A DNA stretch of 64,000 nt from Cytophagales bacterium (GTDB lineage Bacteria; Bacteroidota; Bacteroidia; Cytophagales; 172606-1): positions 783,297 to 847,296 of the forward strand of contig JAUJMU010000001.1 of the NCBI GenBank assembly GCA_030446715.1, given 5' to 3'. The stretch's first letter is position 1. The number at the start of each line of letters is the position of its first letter. Shown piece after piece: positions 7,998 through 16,053 of this stretch. The notes below the pieces were generated by a model. It searched no databases. It saw nothing but the letters and a program-made list of their open reading frames with translations, and was not told the origin of the DNA. Both the position numbers and the translations under genes were made by a program.

Positions 7998-9053
7998 CTA
8001 TTGCAGCCCCAGCACCCGCTTATTGAAACTTTCGTCGGAACTGGTACCGGCAAAATCATCGAAAGCCTTCTCAGTCACCCGGATAATGTGACTTTTGATA
8101 AAATCTGAACCTTCGCGGGCACCGTCTTCAGGGTGTGTGAGGGCACACTCCCATTCCAGCACAGCCCAACCCTCATAGTTATACTGGGTCAGTTTGCTGA
8201 AAACAGAGGCAAAGTCTACCTGTCCGTCGCCGAGGGAGCGGAACCGGCCGGCTCTTTCCACCCAGCCCTGGTAGCCACCGTACACGCCCTGACGGCCAGA
8301 TGGATTGAACTCAGCATCCTTGACGTGGAACATCCGGATGCGTTCGTGGTAAATATCAATGTAGTCAAGGTAATCAAGCTGCTGCAGCACAAAGTGACTT
8401 GGGTCGTAGAGCAGGTTGGCGCGGGGGTGATTGTTTACGTGCTTCAGGAATATCTCGTAGGAGACACCGTCGTGCAGGTCTTCGCCCGGGTGGATTTCGT
8501 AGCAAAGGTCTACGCCGGCTTCGTCGAAGACATTGAGGATGGGCAGCCAGCGGTTGGCCAGTTCCCTAAAGCCGGTTTCGACCAGTCCGGCCGGACGCTG
8601 CGGCCAGGGATACATAAACGGCCAGAGCAGCGCACCGGAAAAGGTGGCATGAGCCTTCAGGCCGAGATTCTGGCTGGCTTTGGCGGCGTATTTCAGTTGC
8701 TGCACGGCCCATTCGGTACGGGCCCTGGGGTTGTTATGGTACTGAGCCGGCGCAAAACCGTCGAACATGGCATCGTACGCCGGGTGAACGGCCACCAGTT
8801 GCCCCTGCAGGTGCGTGGAGAGTTCAGTGATCTGCAGACCGGCACCGGCTACAGTGCCTTTTATTTCATCCGCGTAATCTTTGCTGGTAGCGGCTTTTTC
8901 CAAATCAATGCAACGGGCATCCCAGGAGGGAATCTGTACGCCGATGTAACCAAGGTCGGCGGCCCATTTGCAGATAGAAGAGAGCGAGTTGAAGGGGGCA
9001 GCATCGCCCATGAACTGCGCCAAAAAAATAGCAGGTCCTTTGATAGTCTTCAT
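7998..9053 (-). CDS. Sugar phosphate isomerase/epimerase family protein
   Basis: A 351-residue TIM barrel of the xylose isomerase/AP-endonuclease-2 superfamily, without a signal peptide and therefore probably cytoplasmic. Likely metal-binding segments are CYEIHPGEDL, LLYDPSHFVLQ, MFHVKDAEF and the C-terminal AVLEWECAL. Such proteins in Bacteroidota isomerise or epimerise sugars and keto-sugars. It is the first gene of the minus-strand block that continues with DUF1080 and the Hyi-like protein, but a terminator separates it from DUF1080, so the genes are clustered rather than strictly co-transcribed. Substrate cannot be assigned. Confidence 0.85.
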   Translation of the reverse strand: MKTIKGPAIFLAQFMGDAAPFNSLSSICKWAADLGYIGVQIPSWDARCIDLEKAATSKDYADEIKGTVAGAGLQITELSTHLQGQLVAVHPAYDAMFDGFAPAQYHNNPRARTEWAVQQLKYAAKASQNLGLKAHATFSGALLWPFMYPWPQRPAGLVETGFRELANRWLPILNVFDEAGVDLCYEIHPGEDLHDGVSYEIFLKHVNNHPRANLLYDPSHFVLQQLDYLDYIDIYHERIRMFHVKDAEFNPSGRQGVYGGYQGWVERAGRFRSLGDGQVDFASVFSKLTQYNYEGWAVLEWECALTHPEDGAREGSDFIKSHIIRVTEKAFDDFAGTSSDESFNKRVLGLQ

Positions 9054-9109
9054 GATCGGCGGAATGGATAGTTGGATAGTGGTCTGGCAAGTTTAAAGAA
9101 TCTTTGGGC

Positions 9110-9154
9110 AAATTGACAATTGAAAATTGATAACTGACAATGGAAAATGACAAC
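9110..9154. repeat. Stuttered GACAATTGAAAATTG element
   Basis: About 45 nt made of variants of one word: TTGACAATTGAAAATTGA, then TAACTGACAATGGAAAATGA. It lies upstream of the isomerase/epimerase start and downstream of the Uma2 gene. No clear inverted partner is present, so this may be half an element of the same general kind as the other stuttered repeats here. Confidence 0.6.
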
Positions 9155-9240
9155 TCCCCGGGAGATGCTTTGCGGGCAGGGTTACCGGGTTTCCTTCCTG
9201 TCTCCCCGGCTACCCGATCAGCAATTCAGTCATTCAATTA

Positions 9241-9822
9241 TTATTCCGGCCAGTCTATTTTATGAAAAATGGCTTTCAGCGAAATCTGGTTGCCGATGGT
9301 TTGCAGCCGGATGGTGGCGTCCATTCCTTCAGTGAGGGAGTACAGCCAGTGGTGGTCATCCTGCCGGAAGTACGTTTCGATGACGGGTTCAGTCTGGGAA
9401 ACCAGCACGTATTCGCGGAAAGTTGGCAAGCTTTGGTACTTTTTAAATTTGCGGCCCCGATCATAAGATTCAGTGGAGTCGGAAAGAACCTCCACGATCA
9501 GCACCGGGTTCCGGATCACGTCCTGCCGGCCGGCGGCAAATTCGGGCCTGCCGCAGATGACCATTGCATCCGGATACACGTATGATTTGTGCTCCGCTAC
9601 ATCCACTTTTACATCGCTGCCGACGGCGGTGCAGTTTTTAGAATCCAGTAATTCCTGCAGTCTCCGCAAAAAATTACCGGCAATGAGCCCGTGCCGGTAG
9701 GTTCCGCCGGACATGGCAAAGACCTCGCCGTTTTCGTACTCGTGTTTCTCTTCGGCAGTCTCCTCAAAAAGCAAATACTCTTCGGGGGAATAAAATTTTT
9801 TATCAGGCAGCGCATCTCCCAT
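9241..9822 (-). CDS. Uma2 family (PD-(D/E)XK-fold) protein
   Basis: A 193-residue Uma2/DUF820 protein of the restriction-endonuclease-like superfamily. Family landmarks: YSPEEYLLFEE near the start, KHEYENGEVFAMSGGTYRHGLIAGN, YVYPDAMVICG (core Asp), NPVLIVEVLSDSTESYDRGRKFKKYQSLPTFREYVLVSQ (core Glu and Lys-Tyr), all in the expected order. These genes are often present in multiple copies in Bacteroidota and cyanobacteria and their function is not established. It stands alone here between two stuttered repeats, with no restriction or toxin partner visible. Confidence 0.88.
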   Translation of the reverse strand: MGDALPDKKFYSPEEYLLFEETAEEKHEYENGEVFAMSGGTYRHGLIAGNFLRRLQELLDSKNCTAVGSDVKVDVAEHKSYVYPDAMVICGRPEFAAGRQDVIRNPVLIVEVLSDSTESYDRGRKFKKYQSLPTFREYVLVSQTEPVIETYFRQDDHHWLYSLTEGMDATIRLQTIGNQISLKAIFHKIDWPE

Positions 9823-9886
9823 AACAGATCCGGTTTACTCAAATATACCAAAACCTGATTTCGGATAAACTCCTAAAAAGTCACCA

Positions 9887-10016
9887 GTTGTAAGTCGTTA
9901 GTCGTAAGGGGCAGTGCCGGGAGGTGGCAGTTGGCAGCAGACACGCAGCCAGTGAATGACGCCGGTGTTTACGTACGCCAAACCCCTTACGACTTACGAC
10001 CGGCAACTTACGACTT
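9887..10016. repeat. Stuttered GTCGTAAGT hairpin element, copy 1
   Basis: Left arm (about 9889-9910) and right arm (about 9983-10015) are built from GTCGTAAGT words; GTCGTAAGTCGTAAGGGG on one strand pairs with its complement on the other side of a loop of about 70 nt. The element ends directly at the stop codon of the SDR gene. A 25-nt stretch that continues from GTCGTAAGTCGTAAGGGG into TTTGGCG is identical, on opposite strands, in this copy and the copy at 31152-31260. Confidence 0.8.
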
Positions 10017-10775
10017 CTATTGCGCCGTAAACCCGCCGTCAACCGCAATGGCGGCACCGGTTACAAAAGTGGCATGGTCTGAGGCCAGCCATAGAATGGC
10101 CCCGGGTACTTCTTCCGTTTTGCCCATGCGCTTCATGGCGTGCATATTGGAAATGGCCTGATGCAACTGGTCGTCGTGATCCAGGCCGGCGTTCTGAAGC
10201 ATCGGCGTCTCGATGAAGCCGGGACACACGGCGTTGACCCGGATGCCGCGCGGGGCATATTCAAGGGCGGCAGTCCGGGTGAGGCCGATTACGCCGTGCT
10301 TGGCCGCCACGTAACCCGGAGAGCCCATAAATCCGACCAGCCCCAGTACGGACGACACATTGATGATGCAGCCTCGTTTGGCCTTTAACATTTCCTGCAG
10401 TTCGTACTTCATGCACAGGAACACTCCCGTGAGGTTCACCCCGATCACCTTGTGCCATTCCTCCTCCGGATGCTCATCCGTATGGACAGCAGCGCCACCG
10501 ATACCGGCGTTGTTGACGGCGATGTCAATTTTACCAAACTTCTCCACCGTCTGCCGGATCATCGCCTGCACGCTGCCGCTGTCGGCTACATCGCAGGTAA
10601 CGAAGAGGCTGTCCTGGCTTTTGGCTTTGATTTCTTCCAGTGCGGCCTTGCCATCTTCTTCCGAAACGTCGGCGGCTACTACTTTGGCACCTCTTTCGGC
10701 AAACGCAAGGGCGGCGGCCTTTCCTATGCCCGAAGAGGCCCCGGTAATCAGTACTACTTTGTCTTTGAAATCCAT
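10017..10775 (-). CDS. SDR family NAD(P)-dependent oxidoreductase
   Basis: A 252-residue classical short-chain dehydrogenase/reductase. The cofactor motif TGASSGIGKA is at residues 10-19, the structural NNAGIGG motif near 88, and the catalytic Ser-Tyr-Lys in NVSSVLGLVGFMGSPGYVAAKHG (Ser near 140, YxxxK near 153-157). The C-terminal AAIAVDGGFTAQ is typical. Substrate is not predictable; glucose 1-dehydrogenase and 3-oxoacyl-ACP reductase-like proteins share this pattern. Its stop codon abuts a stuttered hairpin. Confidence 0.9.
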   Translation of the reverse strand: MDFKDKVVLITGASSGIGKAAALAFAERGAKVVAADVSEEDGKAALEEIKAKSQDSLFVTCDVADSGSVQAMIRQTVEKFGKIDIAVNNAGIGGAAVHTDEHPEEEWHKVIGVNLTGVFLCMKYELQEMLKAKRGCIINVSSVLGLVGFMGSPGYVAAKHGVIGLTRTAALEYAPRGIRVNAVCPGFIETPMLQNAGLDHDDQLHQAISNMHAMKRMGKTEEVPGAILWLASDHATFVTGAAIAVDGGFTAQ

Positions 10776-10917
10776 ATAGTGGTGGTTGAAGGTAAATGCT
10801 GTCCACTTCTACGGAGAAAAGAGCGTCGGGATAACAGGTAGTGAAGAAGTTTATGCGGGAAACAAAATTATGGCCTCTGTCGCTTTCAGGGCTAACGGGT
10901 GCAGGACAAGTTTAGTT

Positions 10918-10972
10918 TCCCGCAGATTGAACCGCAGATATGCGCGGATGAAAAGCAGTATCTGCGAGAACT
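10918..10972. repeat. Stuttered CGCAGAT element, copy 2 (shortened)
   Basis: The left arm resembles the element at 5884-5980 (CGCAGATTGAACCGCAGAT then ATGCGCGGAT), but only the outer end of the right arm (ATCTGCGAGAAC, 10960-10971) remains, so it looks like an internal deletion that kept the closing stem. It lies in the 281-nt gap upstream of the SDR gene; I saw no gene in that gap. Confidence 0.75.
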
Positions 10973-11056
10973 ATCCTCAGCGAAGCTAAATAATCAATGT
11001 CTTTGAAAACTTGTCTTATACCCAGGCTAACCGCTGACAAGTCAAAAGCCACTCCC

Positions 11057-11965
11057 CTAAAACAGACTTCCCTGCACGGCCTGGGCACTGATGCGGGGCT
11101 CCGCCAGTCCGAGGTTGAACTTCTGGTTCAGCAGCCGGATCAGGTAGAGGGACAGATCCGGGGAGAGGACGTTGTCAGGCTGGTGCACAAAAAAGTACAG
11201 GCTTTGCAGACCAGCGGCAAACCATTCCCCCAGCCGCCCGGTCCACTCTTCGATGCGCCGGAAATCGGTCGGGTGCAGGCCGTTGCCCACGAAACGGATA
11301 AAGGCAACCGGCGTAGTCAGCCGCATGTGCAGCACGTCGCGCCGTCCGGCCACGTCGGTAAGGACCGTACTGATGCCCAGCTGCTCCATCTGCCGGAAGG
11401 TATCTTCCACCAGCGAGGAAGGTTTGAACCAGTCTTCGTGCCGGAATTCGACGGCAACCGGAATCTCCTCCGGAACCGTTTCCAGAAAATCAATCAGCAC
11501 CGACGCCTGCCGGGGCGGGAAGTAAGGCGGCAACTGCAGAAAAGACGGCCCCAGATGTTCAGCCAGGCCCTTGATGGATTCGATAAAAGCACCCGCCGGT
11601 GCATCGGCATACTGCAGCGCCAGATCATGACTGATCTGCTGCGGCCATTTCGGGCAGAAGGTAAAGCCTTTGGCCGAAACTGTCCGCCAGCGGTTAATCG
11701 TGGTCACATCCGGAATCCGGTAGTGGGTGGTGTTGAGTTCAATGGTGTTGAACTGCCGGGAGTAATGGTAGAGATAATCCTTTTCCCGGGCAACGGAAGG
11801 GTAAATGCGGCCGTTCCACTCCCTGCAGGTCCAGACCGGGCAGCCGACGTATACCTGTGGTTTTGGTTTCCGGAGAGCATCAGCCAGCACCCGGGCGGTC
11901 TCAGGGGCGTCCGGCGGCAGTCTGAAATCTACTTTTGATATATCGGATAGTTTACCGAAGTCCAT
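11057..11965 (-). CDS. DUF72 domain-containing protein
   Basis: A 302-residue DUF72 (YecE-like) TIM-barrel protein. Landmarks: [19 protein letters not shown] near residue 38 (the usual VGCSGW entry), [50 protein letters not shown] and [13 protein letters not shown], with FFVHQPDN near the end. Function of the family is not settled. No signal peptide, likely cytoplasmic. It diverges from the pterin dehydratase gene, with about 105 nt between starts. Confidence 0.9.
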   Translation of the reverse strand: MDFGKLSDISKVDFRLPPDAPETARVLADALRKPKPQVYVGCPVWTCREWNGRIYPSVAREKDYLYHYSRQFNTIELNTTHYRIPDVTTINRWRTVSAKGFTFCPKWPQQISHDLALQYADAPAGAFIESIKGLAEHLGPSFLQLPPYFPPRQASVLIDFLETVPEEIPVAVEFRHEDWFKPSSLVEDTFRQMEQLGISTVLTDVAGRRDVLHMRLTTPVAFIRFVGNGLHPTDFRRIEEWTGRLGEWFAAGLQSLYFFVHQPDNVLSPDLSLYLIRLLNQKFNLGLAEPRISAQAVQGSLF

Positions 11966-12070
11966 TTTGTTGGTTACCTTTTGCCCATTACTGTTTTTTT
12001 ATCTTTCTGGTTTTACTCATTTTTGGATTCTACAGGCATTACCCTTCATAAATCCTTACCCCAAAGCCGT

Positions 12071-12304
12071 ATGTGGAAAGAAGAAGACAACAAGTTAAAG
12101 AAATCCTTTCAGTTCGGGGATTTTACGGAGGCTTTTGCGTTTATGACCAAAGTAGCCTTTGCTGCCGAAAAAATGAACCATCATCCCTGGTGGGCCAACG
12201 TATACAACCGGGTAGATATCGAACTGAACACCCATGACGCCGGCAATATCGTAACGGATAAAGACCGCAAACTGGCGGAGAAAATTGATAAGATTTACGG
12301 GTAA
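12071..12304 (+). CDS. phhB: 4a-hydroxytetrahydrobiopterin dehydratase
   Basis: A 77-residue pterin-4a-carbinolamine dehydratase (PCD/DCoH). The family core [44 protein letters not shown] carries the active-site His-His-Pro motif and following Asn-Val-Tyr. It recycles the pterin cofactor of aromatic amino acid hydroxylases; a role in molybdopterin or other pterin chemistry is also possible. The ATG at 12071 gives a normal-length N-terminus; an upstream in-frame ATG at 11981 would add 30 residues with no family match. The stop codon is followed after 2 nt by a stuttered repeat. Confidence 0.9.
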   Translation: MWKEEDNKLKKSFQFGDFTEAFAFMTKVAFAAEKMNHHPWWANVYNRVDIELNTHDAGNIVTDKDRKLAEKIDKIYG

Positions 12305-12306
12305 CT

Positions 12307-12431
12307 GCTGAATTGTTGCTTTGCTAAATTGTTATAGAGTGGTATGGCCAAGTGGCCGGATGGCTGAATTGTTAAATTGTTGCATTGCTGAATTGTTCAG
12401 CTATTCAGCCTTCAGCCATTTAACAATTTAA
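12307..12431. repeat. Stuttered GCTGAATTGTT element, copy 1
   Basis: GCTGAATTGTT occurs three times (12307, 12363, 12387) with related words AAATTGTT, GGTATGGCC and GGATGGCTGAA between. The right end carries the inverted words TTCAGCC, CAGCCATTTAAC and AACAATTTAA (12422-12431), which pair with TTAAATTGTT (12372-12381). The element fills nearly the whole gap between phhB and rsmI. Related elements are at 30094-30143 and 37852-37934. Confidence 0.75.
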
Positions 12432-12442
12432 TCATACATCCT

Positions 12443-13120
12443 ATGCCGCCATCCCTGTACCTGGTCCCTACGCCCATCGGCAATCTGGAAGATATTACGC
12501 TGCGGGCCATCCGGGTGCTGAAGGAGGCCGATGTGGTGCTGGCGGAGGATACGCGCAATACGGGCATGTTGCTCAAACACCTGCAGCTTTCAAAGCCGCT
12601 GCAGAGCCACCATGCCTTCAATGAACACCAGACGCTGAATAATCTGGTGGAGCGGATGAAAAAGGGGGAGAAAATGGCCCTGGTGTCGGATGCGGGTACG
12701 CCGGCTATTTCGGACCCGGGATTCCTGCTGGTGCGGGCCTGCCTGCAGAACGGTCTGGAAGTAGAGTGCCTGCCCGGTCCCACGGCGTTTGTGCCGGCCC
12801 TGGTAAAATCCGGGCTGCCCTGCGACCGTTTTACGTTCGAGGGATTTCTGCCCCAGAAGAAAGGCCGCCAGACGCGGCTGCTGGCCCTGGCGGAGGAGGA
12901 ACGGACCATGATTTTTTACGAGTCGCCGCACCGGCTGGTGAAAACGCTGACGCAGTTTGCTGAATTCTGGGGAACTGACCGGCTGGCCTCCGTGTCGCGG
13001 GAGCTGACGAAATTATTCGAAGAAACTGTAAACGGTACCCTGAGTGAGATCATCACTCATTTTGCCGGTAAAACTGTAAAGGGAGAAATTGTCATTGTGG
13101 TCGGGGGTAAAAATGATTAA
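12443..13120 (+). CDS. rsmI: 16S rRNA (cytidine1402-2'-O)-methyltransferase
   Basis: A 225-residue RsmI, which uses S-adenosylmethionine to 2'-O-methylate C1402 of 16S rRNA. All family motifs are present: LYLVPTPIGNLEDITLRA at the N-terminus, VLAEDTRNTGMLLKHL, ALVSDAGTPAISDPG, CLPGPTAFVPALVKSGLP, and FYESPHRLVKTL. Length is slightly below the usual 270-290 because the C-terminal extension is absent, as in many Bacteroidota. Its 3' end overlaps the start of the Lnb-like gene by 8 nt, indicating translational coupling. Confidence 0.95.
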   Translation: MPPSLYLVPTPIGNLEDITLRAIRVLKEADVVLAEDTRNTGMLLKHLQLSKPLQSHHAFNEHQTLNNLVERMKKGEKMALVSDAGTPAISDPGFLLVRACLQNGLEVECLPGPTAFVPALVKSGLPCDRFTFEGFLPQKKGRQTRLLALAEEERTMIFYESPHRLVKTLTQFAEFWGTDRLASVSRELTKLFEETVNGTLSEIITHFAGKTVKGEIVIVVGGKND

Positions 13121-14327
13121 GTATCTTCTGTCAACTCTTCTTTTTTTGCTTTTGACCAGCATTTCACCCGGTCAGCAGCAGCATTTGGTGCTTTCGGAAC
13201 TGGCGGAAGTGAGTTTGCTCACCCTCGGGCCGGGAGAAGAGTTATACTCCAGCTTCGGGCATAGTGCGCTACGGATACAGGACCCGGTCAGCAGCCTGGA
13301 CCGGATTTATAATTTTGGCACCTTTGATTTCAACGAGCCTGGCTTCTATACTAAATTTGTCCGCGGGAAGCTGCTTTACCGACTGTCAGTACAAAATATC
13401 TCCGGTATGCTGGCAGAAGCTCAGTTTCAGAACCGGACTTTAACCGAGCAGACCCTGGGGCTGAGCCAGGCGCAGAAACAGCAACTGTTTTTGAATCTGG
13501 AAACCAATGCCCTTCCCGAAAACCGGTACTACCGGTATGATTTTTACTACGACAACTGTTCTACCCGGCTCCGGGACGCTGTAGAAAGTGTGTGTGGCAA
13601 TGAATTGCTGTTTAAGGGTGAGGCTGCAAAGACACTCTCTTTCCGACGATTACTGGACCCGTACCTGGCAGAAAAGCCTTATGCCGATCTGGGTATGGAC
13701 CTTGGTCAGGGTATGCCAGCTGACCGCCACGCTGACGCTTACCAGTCTATGTTTCTGCCGGATTACCTGATGGCTGGTTTTGGCTCAGCTACTCTGTCAC
13801 GCGAAGGGAAAACGGAGCCGCTTGTTAAAAACACCCGTGTTTTGTATCAGGCCCTTCCGGTAAAGCTGCCGGGCCGGAACTTCTTTCCGCCAGTGGCGTT
13901 GACCGGAACAGTGCTGATGCTGGTAGCAGGAATCACCTTTTGGGATTACCGGCGCGGAGAACGCAGCGTGTGGTTGGATGTAATTTTGTTTTTATTATCT
14001 GGTCTGGTGGGGGCGCTGCTATTGTTTCTCTGGACAGGCACTGACCATGTGGTTACAGCCCGTAACTGGAATTTGTTGTGGGCTCTTCCGACTCATCTGC
14101 CAGTCAGCTTTTTTCTTCTGAGGAAAAGAACCGGCCAGTTGGTAAAATACTACCTTTTTGGCAGTGGCATGCTGGTACTTCTGCTATTGCTGATATGGTC
14201 GGTTTTGCCGCAGAAACTGGACCCGGATTTAATTCCTTTTATTGCTGCTTTGGCGATCCGTTCCTTTTACATTTCGGTTATGCAGCGAAAACAGACAGCC
14301 TCAGCTACTATAGAGGTTAAAGCTTAA
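13113..14327 (+). CDS. Lnb-type lipoprotein N-acyltransferase (DUF4105)
   Basis: A 404-residue membrane protein with a signal peptide, a periplasmic DUF4105/Lnb N-terminal domain (about 25-235) and five predicted C-terminal membrane helices (about 252-395). The two conserved catalytic-looking sites are FGHS (His50) and DNCSTRLRD (Cys149), along with YNFGTFDFN. Lnb was described in Bacteroides as the enzyme that adds the N-acyl chain to lipoproteins in organisms lacking Lnt; the present protein has the same two-part layout. The ATG at 13113 is chosen since it starts the signal peptide; a GTG further upstream (13089) would only lengthen it inside rsmI. It is followed after 12 nt by an lnt gene, making a redundant pair in one operon. 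Membership is confident; activity is inferred. Confidence 0.82.
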   Translation: MIKYLLSTLLFLLLTSISPGQQQHLVLSELAEVSLLTLGPGEELYSSFGHSALRIQDPVSSLDRIYNFGTFDFNEPGFYTKFVRGKLLYRLSVQNISGMLAEAQFQNRTLTEQTLGLSQAQKQQLFLNLETNALPENRYYRYDFYYDNCSTRLRDAVESVCGNELLFKGEAAKTLSFRRLLDPYLAEKPYADLGMDLGQGMPADRHADAYQSMFLPDYLMAGFGSATLSREGKTEPLVKNTRVLYQALPVKLPGRNFFPPVALTGTVLMLVAGITFWDYRRGERSVWLDVILFLLSGLVGALLLFLWTGTDHVVTARNWNLLWALPTHLPVSFFLLRKRTGQLVKYYLFGSGMLVLLLLLIWSVLPQKLDPDLIPFIAALAIRSFYISVMQRKQTASATIEVKA

Positions 14328-14339
14328 CTTACCCAGAGA

Positions 14340-16010
14340 GTGGAATCTAAGTTTATTAATAACCGCCTGTATTACTGGCTGCTTGCCATTGTGAGCAGTG
14401 TACTGCTTTCGCTGGGCTGGCTGGTAAAGCCGCTGGCGTTTACGTTGCTTTTTGCGTTTGTGCCGCTGCTGCGGCTGGAGTCCAGCATTCTGTTCCGGAA
14501 GCTGCCGCGGCCGGGCCGTACATTTTTTGGATACGCGTACCTGACTATGTTCTTCTGGAACCTGCTGACCACCTGGTGGACAGGCAATACCCTTGCCGCC
14601 GGCGTGGGCACCATTGCCGGTGGTATTTTTGCCATACTTGCCAACTCGTTGCTGCAGTGCATTCCGCTGTTGCTCTTTCACTTTACCAAACGCGCCGCCG
14701 GAGTGCTGACTGGCTACCTTGCCCTGCCCGTTTACTGGATTGCCTTTGAATTCATACACCTGAACTGGGATCTGTCGTGGCCGTGGCTGACCCTGGGCAA
14801 TGGGTTTATGTATACGCCCGAGTGGGTGCAGTGGTACGAGTACACCGGCGCACTGGGTGGTACGCTGTGGATATGGGCGGCTAATCTGCTGACCTTTTTT
14901 GCCCTGGTGCGGCATACGGGCATTTATTCACGCACAGCCAAGGCCGGCGCCGACTTCTACGTGATTCTGGTGATGATCACGCCGATCATCATTTCCTACT
15001 ACCTCTACAACACGTACAAAGAACAGGGACCTACGGCAGAGTTTGTGGTGATTCAGCCGAATATTGACCCGTATACGGAAAAGTTTGCGGACACCCAGAA
15101 TTTCATTCCCTTCGATGAGCAGGTACGCCGTTTTATTCAGTTGACGGAAAAGCAGATCACCCCAAAGACAAACTTTGTACTCTGGCCCGAAACCGCCATT
15201 GACGGCCTGTATTGGGAGGAAAGGATTGAGAATGAAGAAATTATTGGTCAGATCAAGGCTTTCGTGCAGCGGCATCCGCAGATCAGCCTGCTGACCGGCG
15301 TTACCAGCCTGCGTCACTATGAAAGCAAAGCCGAAGCCACGCCCACCGCCCGGTTCCGCGCTGACCTCGGGTACTTCGATGTGTATAACACGGCCCTGTT
15401 TGTACGTCCCGACCAGCCGCTGCTGTTTTACCATAAATCAAAGCTGGTGCCGGGCGTGGAGATACTCCCTTATCCGGAAGTTTTCGGCGTACTGACCGAC
15501 CTGGTGTTCAGCTTCGGCGGTACTTCGGGCGGCTACGGCCGGCAAACCGAACGGACCGTTTTTCAGAACGAGGCCGGCACCGGCATTGCGCCGGCTATCT
15601 GCTACGAATCCATCTACGGCGATTTCATGACCAGCTACGTGCGCAACGGGGCTGACTTTATTACCATCATCACCAATGACGGCTGGTGGGGCAATACGCC
15701 CGGCCACCGCCAGCACCTGGCCATGGCTTCCCTGCGGGCCGTCGAAACCCGCCGGAGCATTGCCCGTTCCGCCAATACCGGTATTTCGGCATTCATCAAC
15801 CAGCGGGGCGACATGCTGCAGGCGACTGGGTATTGGGAAGAGGCAACAATCCGGGGAGAGTTGCAGCTAAACCGCGAACTCACTTTTTACATTCGTCACG
15901 GTGACTACATCGGCACTTTGGCAGTGTGGATTTCGCTGGCGGGTATTCTGTTTGCTCTTGTCACCGGACTATCCAAACGGCGGATGCGGCGCGTAGCGGC
16001 CAAAGTGTAA
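14340..16010 (+). CDS. lnt: Apolipoprotein N-acyltransferase
   Basis: A 556-residue Lnt: several membrane helices at the N-terminus (about 10-215), a periplasmic nitrilase-type domain (about 235-510) and a C-terminal helix (about 525-545). The nitrilase triad is visible as Glu284 in VLWPETAIDG, Lys366 in FYHKSKLVPGVE and Cys421 in APAICYESIYGD, so it appears active. It would transfer an acyl chain from phospholipid to the N-terminal cysteine of lipoproteins. Starts with GTG, 12 nt after the Lnb-like gene, and longer than the E. coli enzyme (512). Having both Lnb-like and Lnt genes together is notable. Confidence 0.93.
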   Translation: MESKFINNRLYYWLLAIVSSVLLSLGWLVKPLAFTLLFAFVPLLRLESSILFRKLPRPGRTFFGYAYLTMFFWNLLTTWWTGNTLAAGVGTIAGGIFAILANSLLQCIPLLLFHFTKRAAGVLTGYLALPVYWIAFEFIHLNWDLSWPWLTLGNGFMYTPEWVQWYEYTGALGGTLWIWAANLLTFFALVRHTGIYSRTAKAGADFYVILVMITPIIISYYLYNTYKEQGPTAEFVVIQPNIDPYTEKFADTQNFIPFDEQVRRFIQLTEKQITPKTNFVLWPETAIDGLYWEERIENEEIIGQIKAFVQRHPQISLLTGVTSLRHYESKAEATPTARFRADLGYFDVYNTALFVRPDQPLLFYHKSKLVPGVEILPYPEVFGVLTDLVFSFGGTSGGYGRQTERTVFQNEAGTGIAPAICYESIYGDFMTSYVRNGADFITIITNDGWWGNTPGHRQHLAMASLRAVETRRSIARSANTGISAFINQRGDMLQATGYWEEATIRGELQLNRELTFYIRHGDYIGTLAVWISLAGILFALVTGLSKRRMRRVAAKV

Positions 16011-16053
16011 CGGGTAGTTGTTTGTCTCAATATTCACATAACCCAACAAAAAA

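Noticed and set aside
10997-11938. 313-codon plus-strand frame across DUF72
   Set aside because: Antisense shadow; DUF72 motifs are on the minus strand in the expected order.
5884-12431. Repeats considered as a CRISPR array
   Set aside because: Words are not separated by unique spacers of constant length, copies occur in both orientations, and no cas gene is present.
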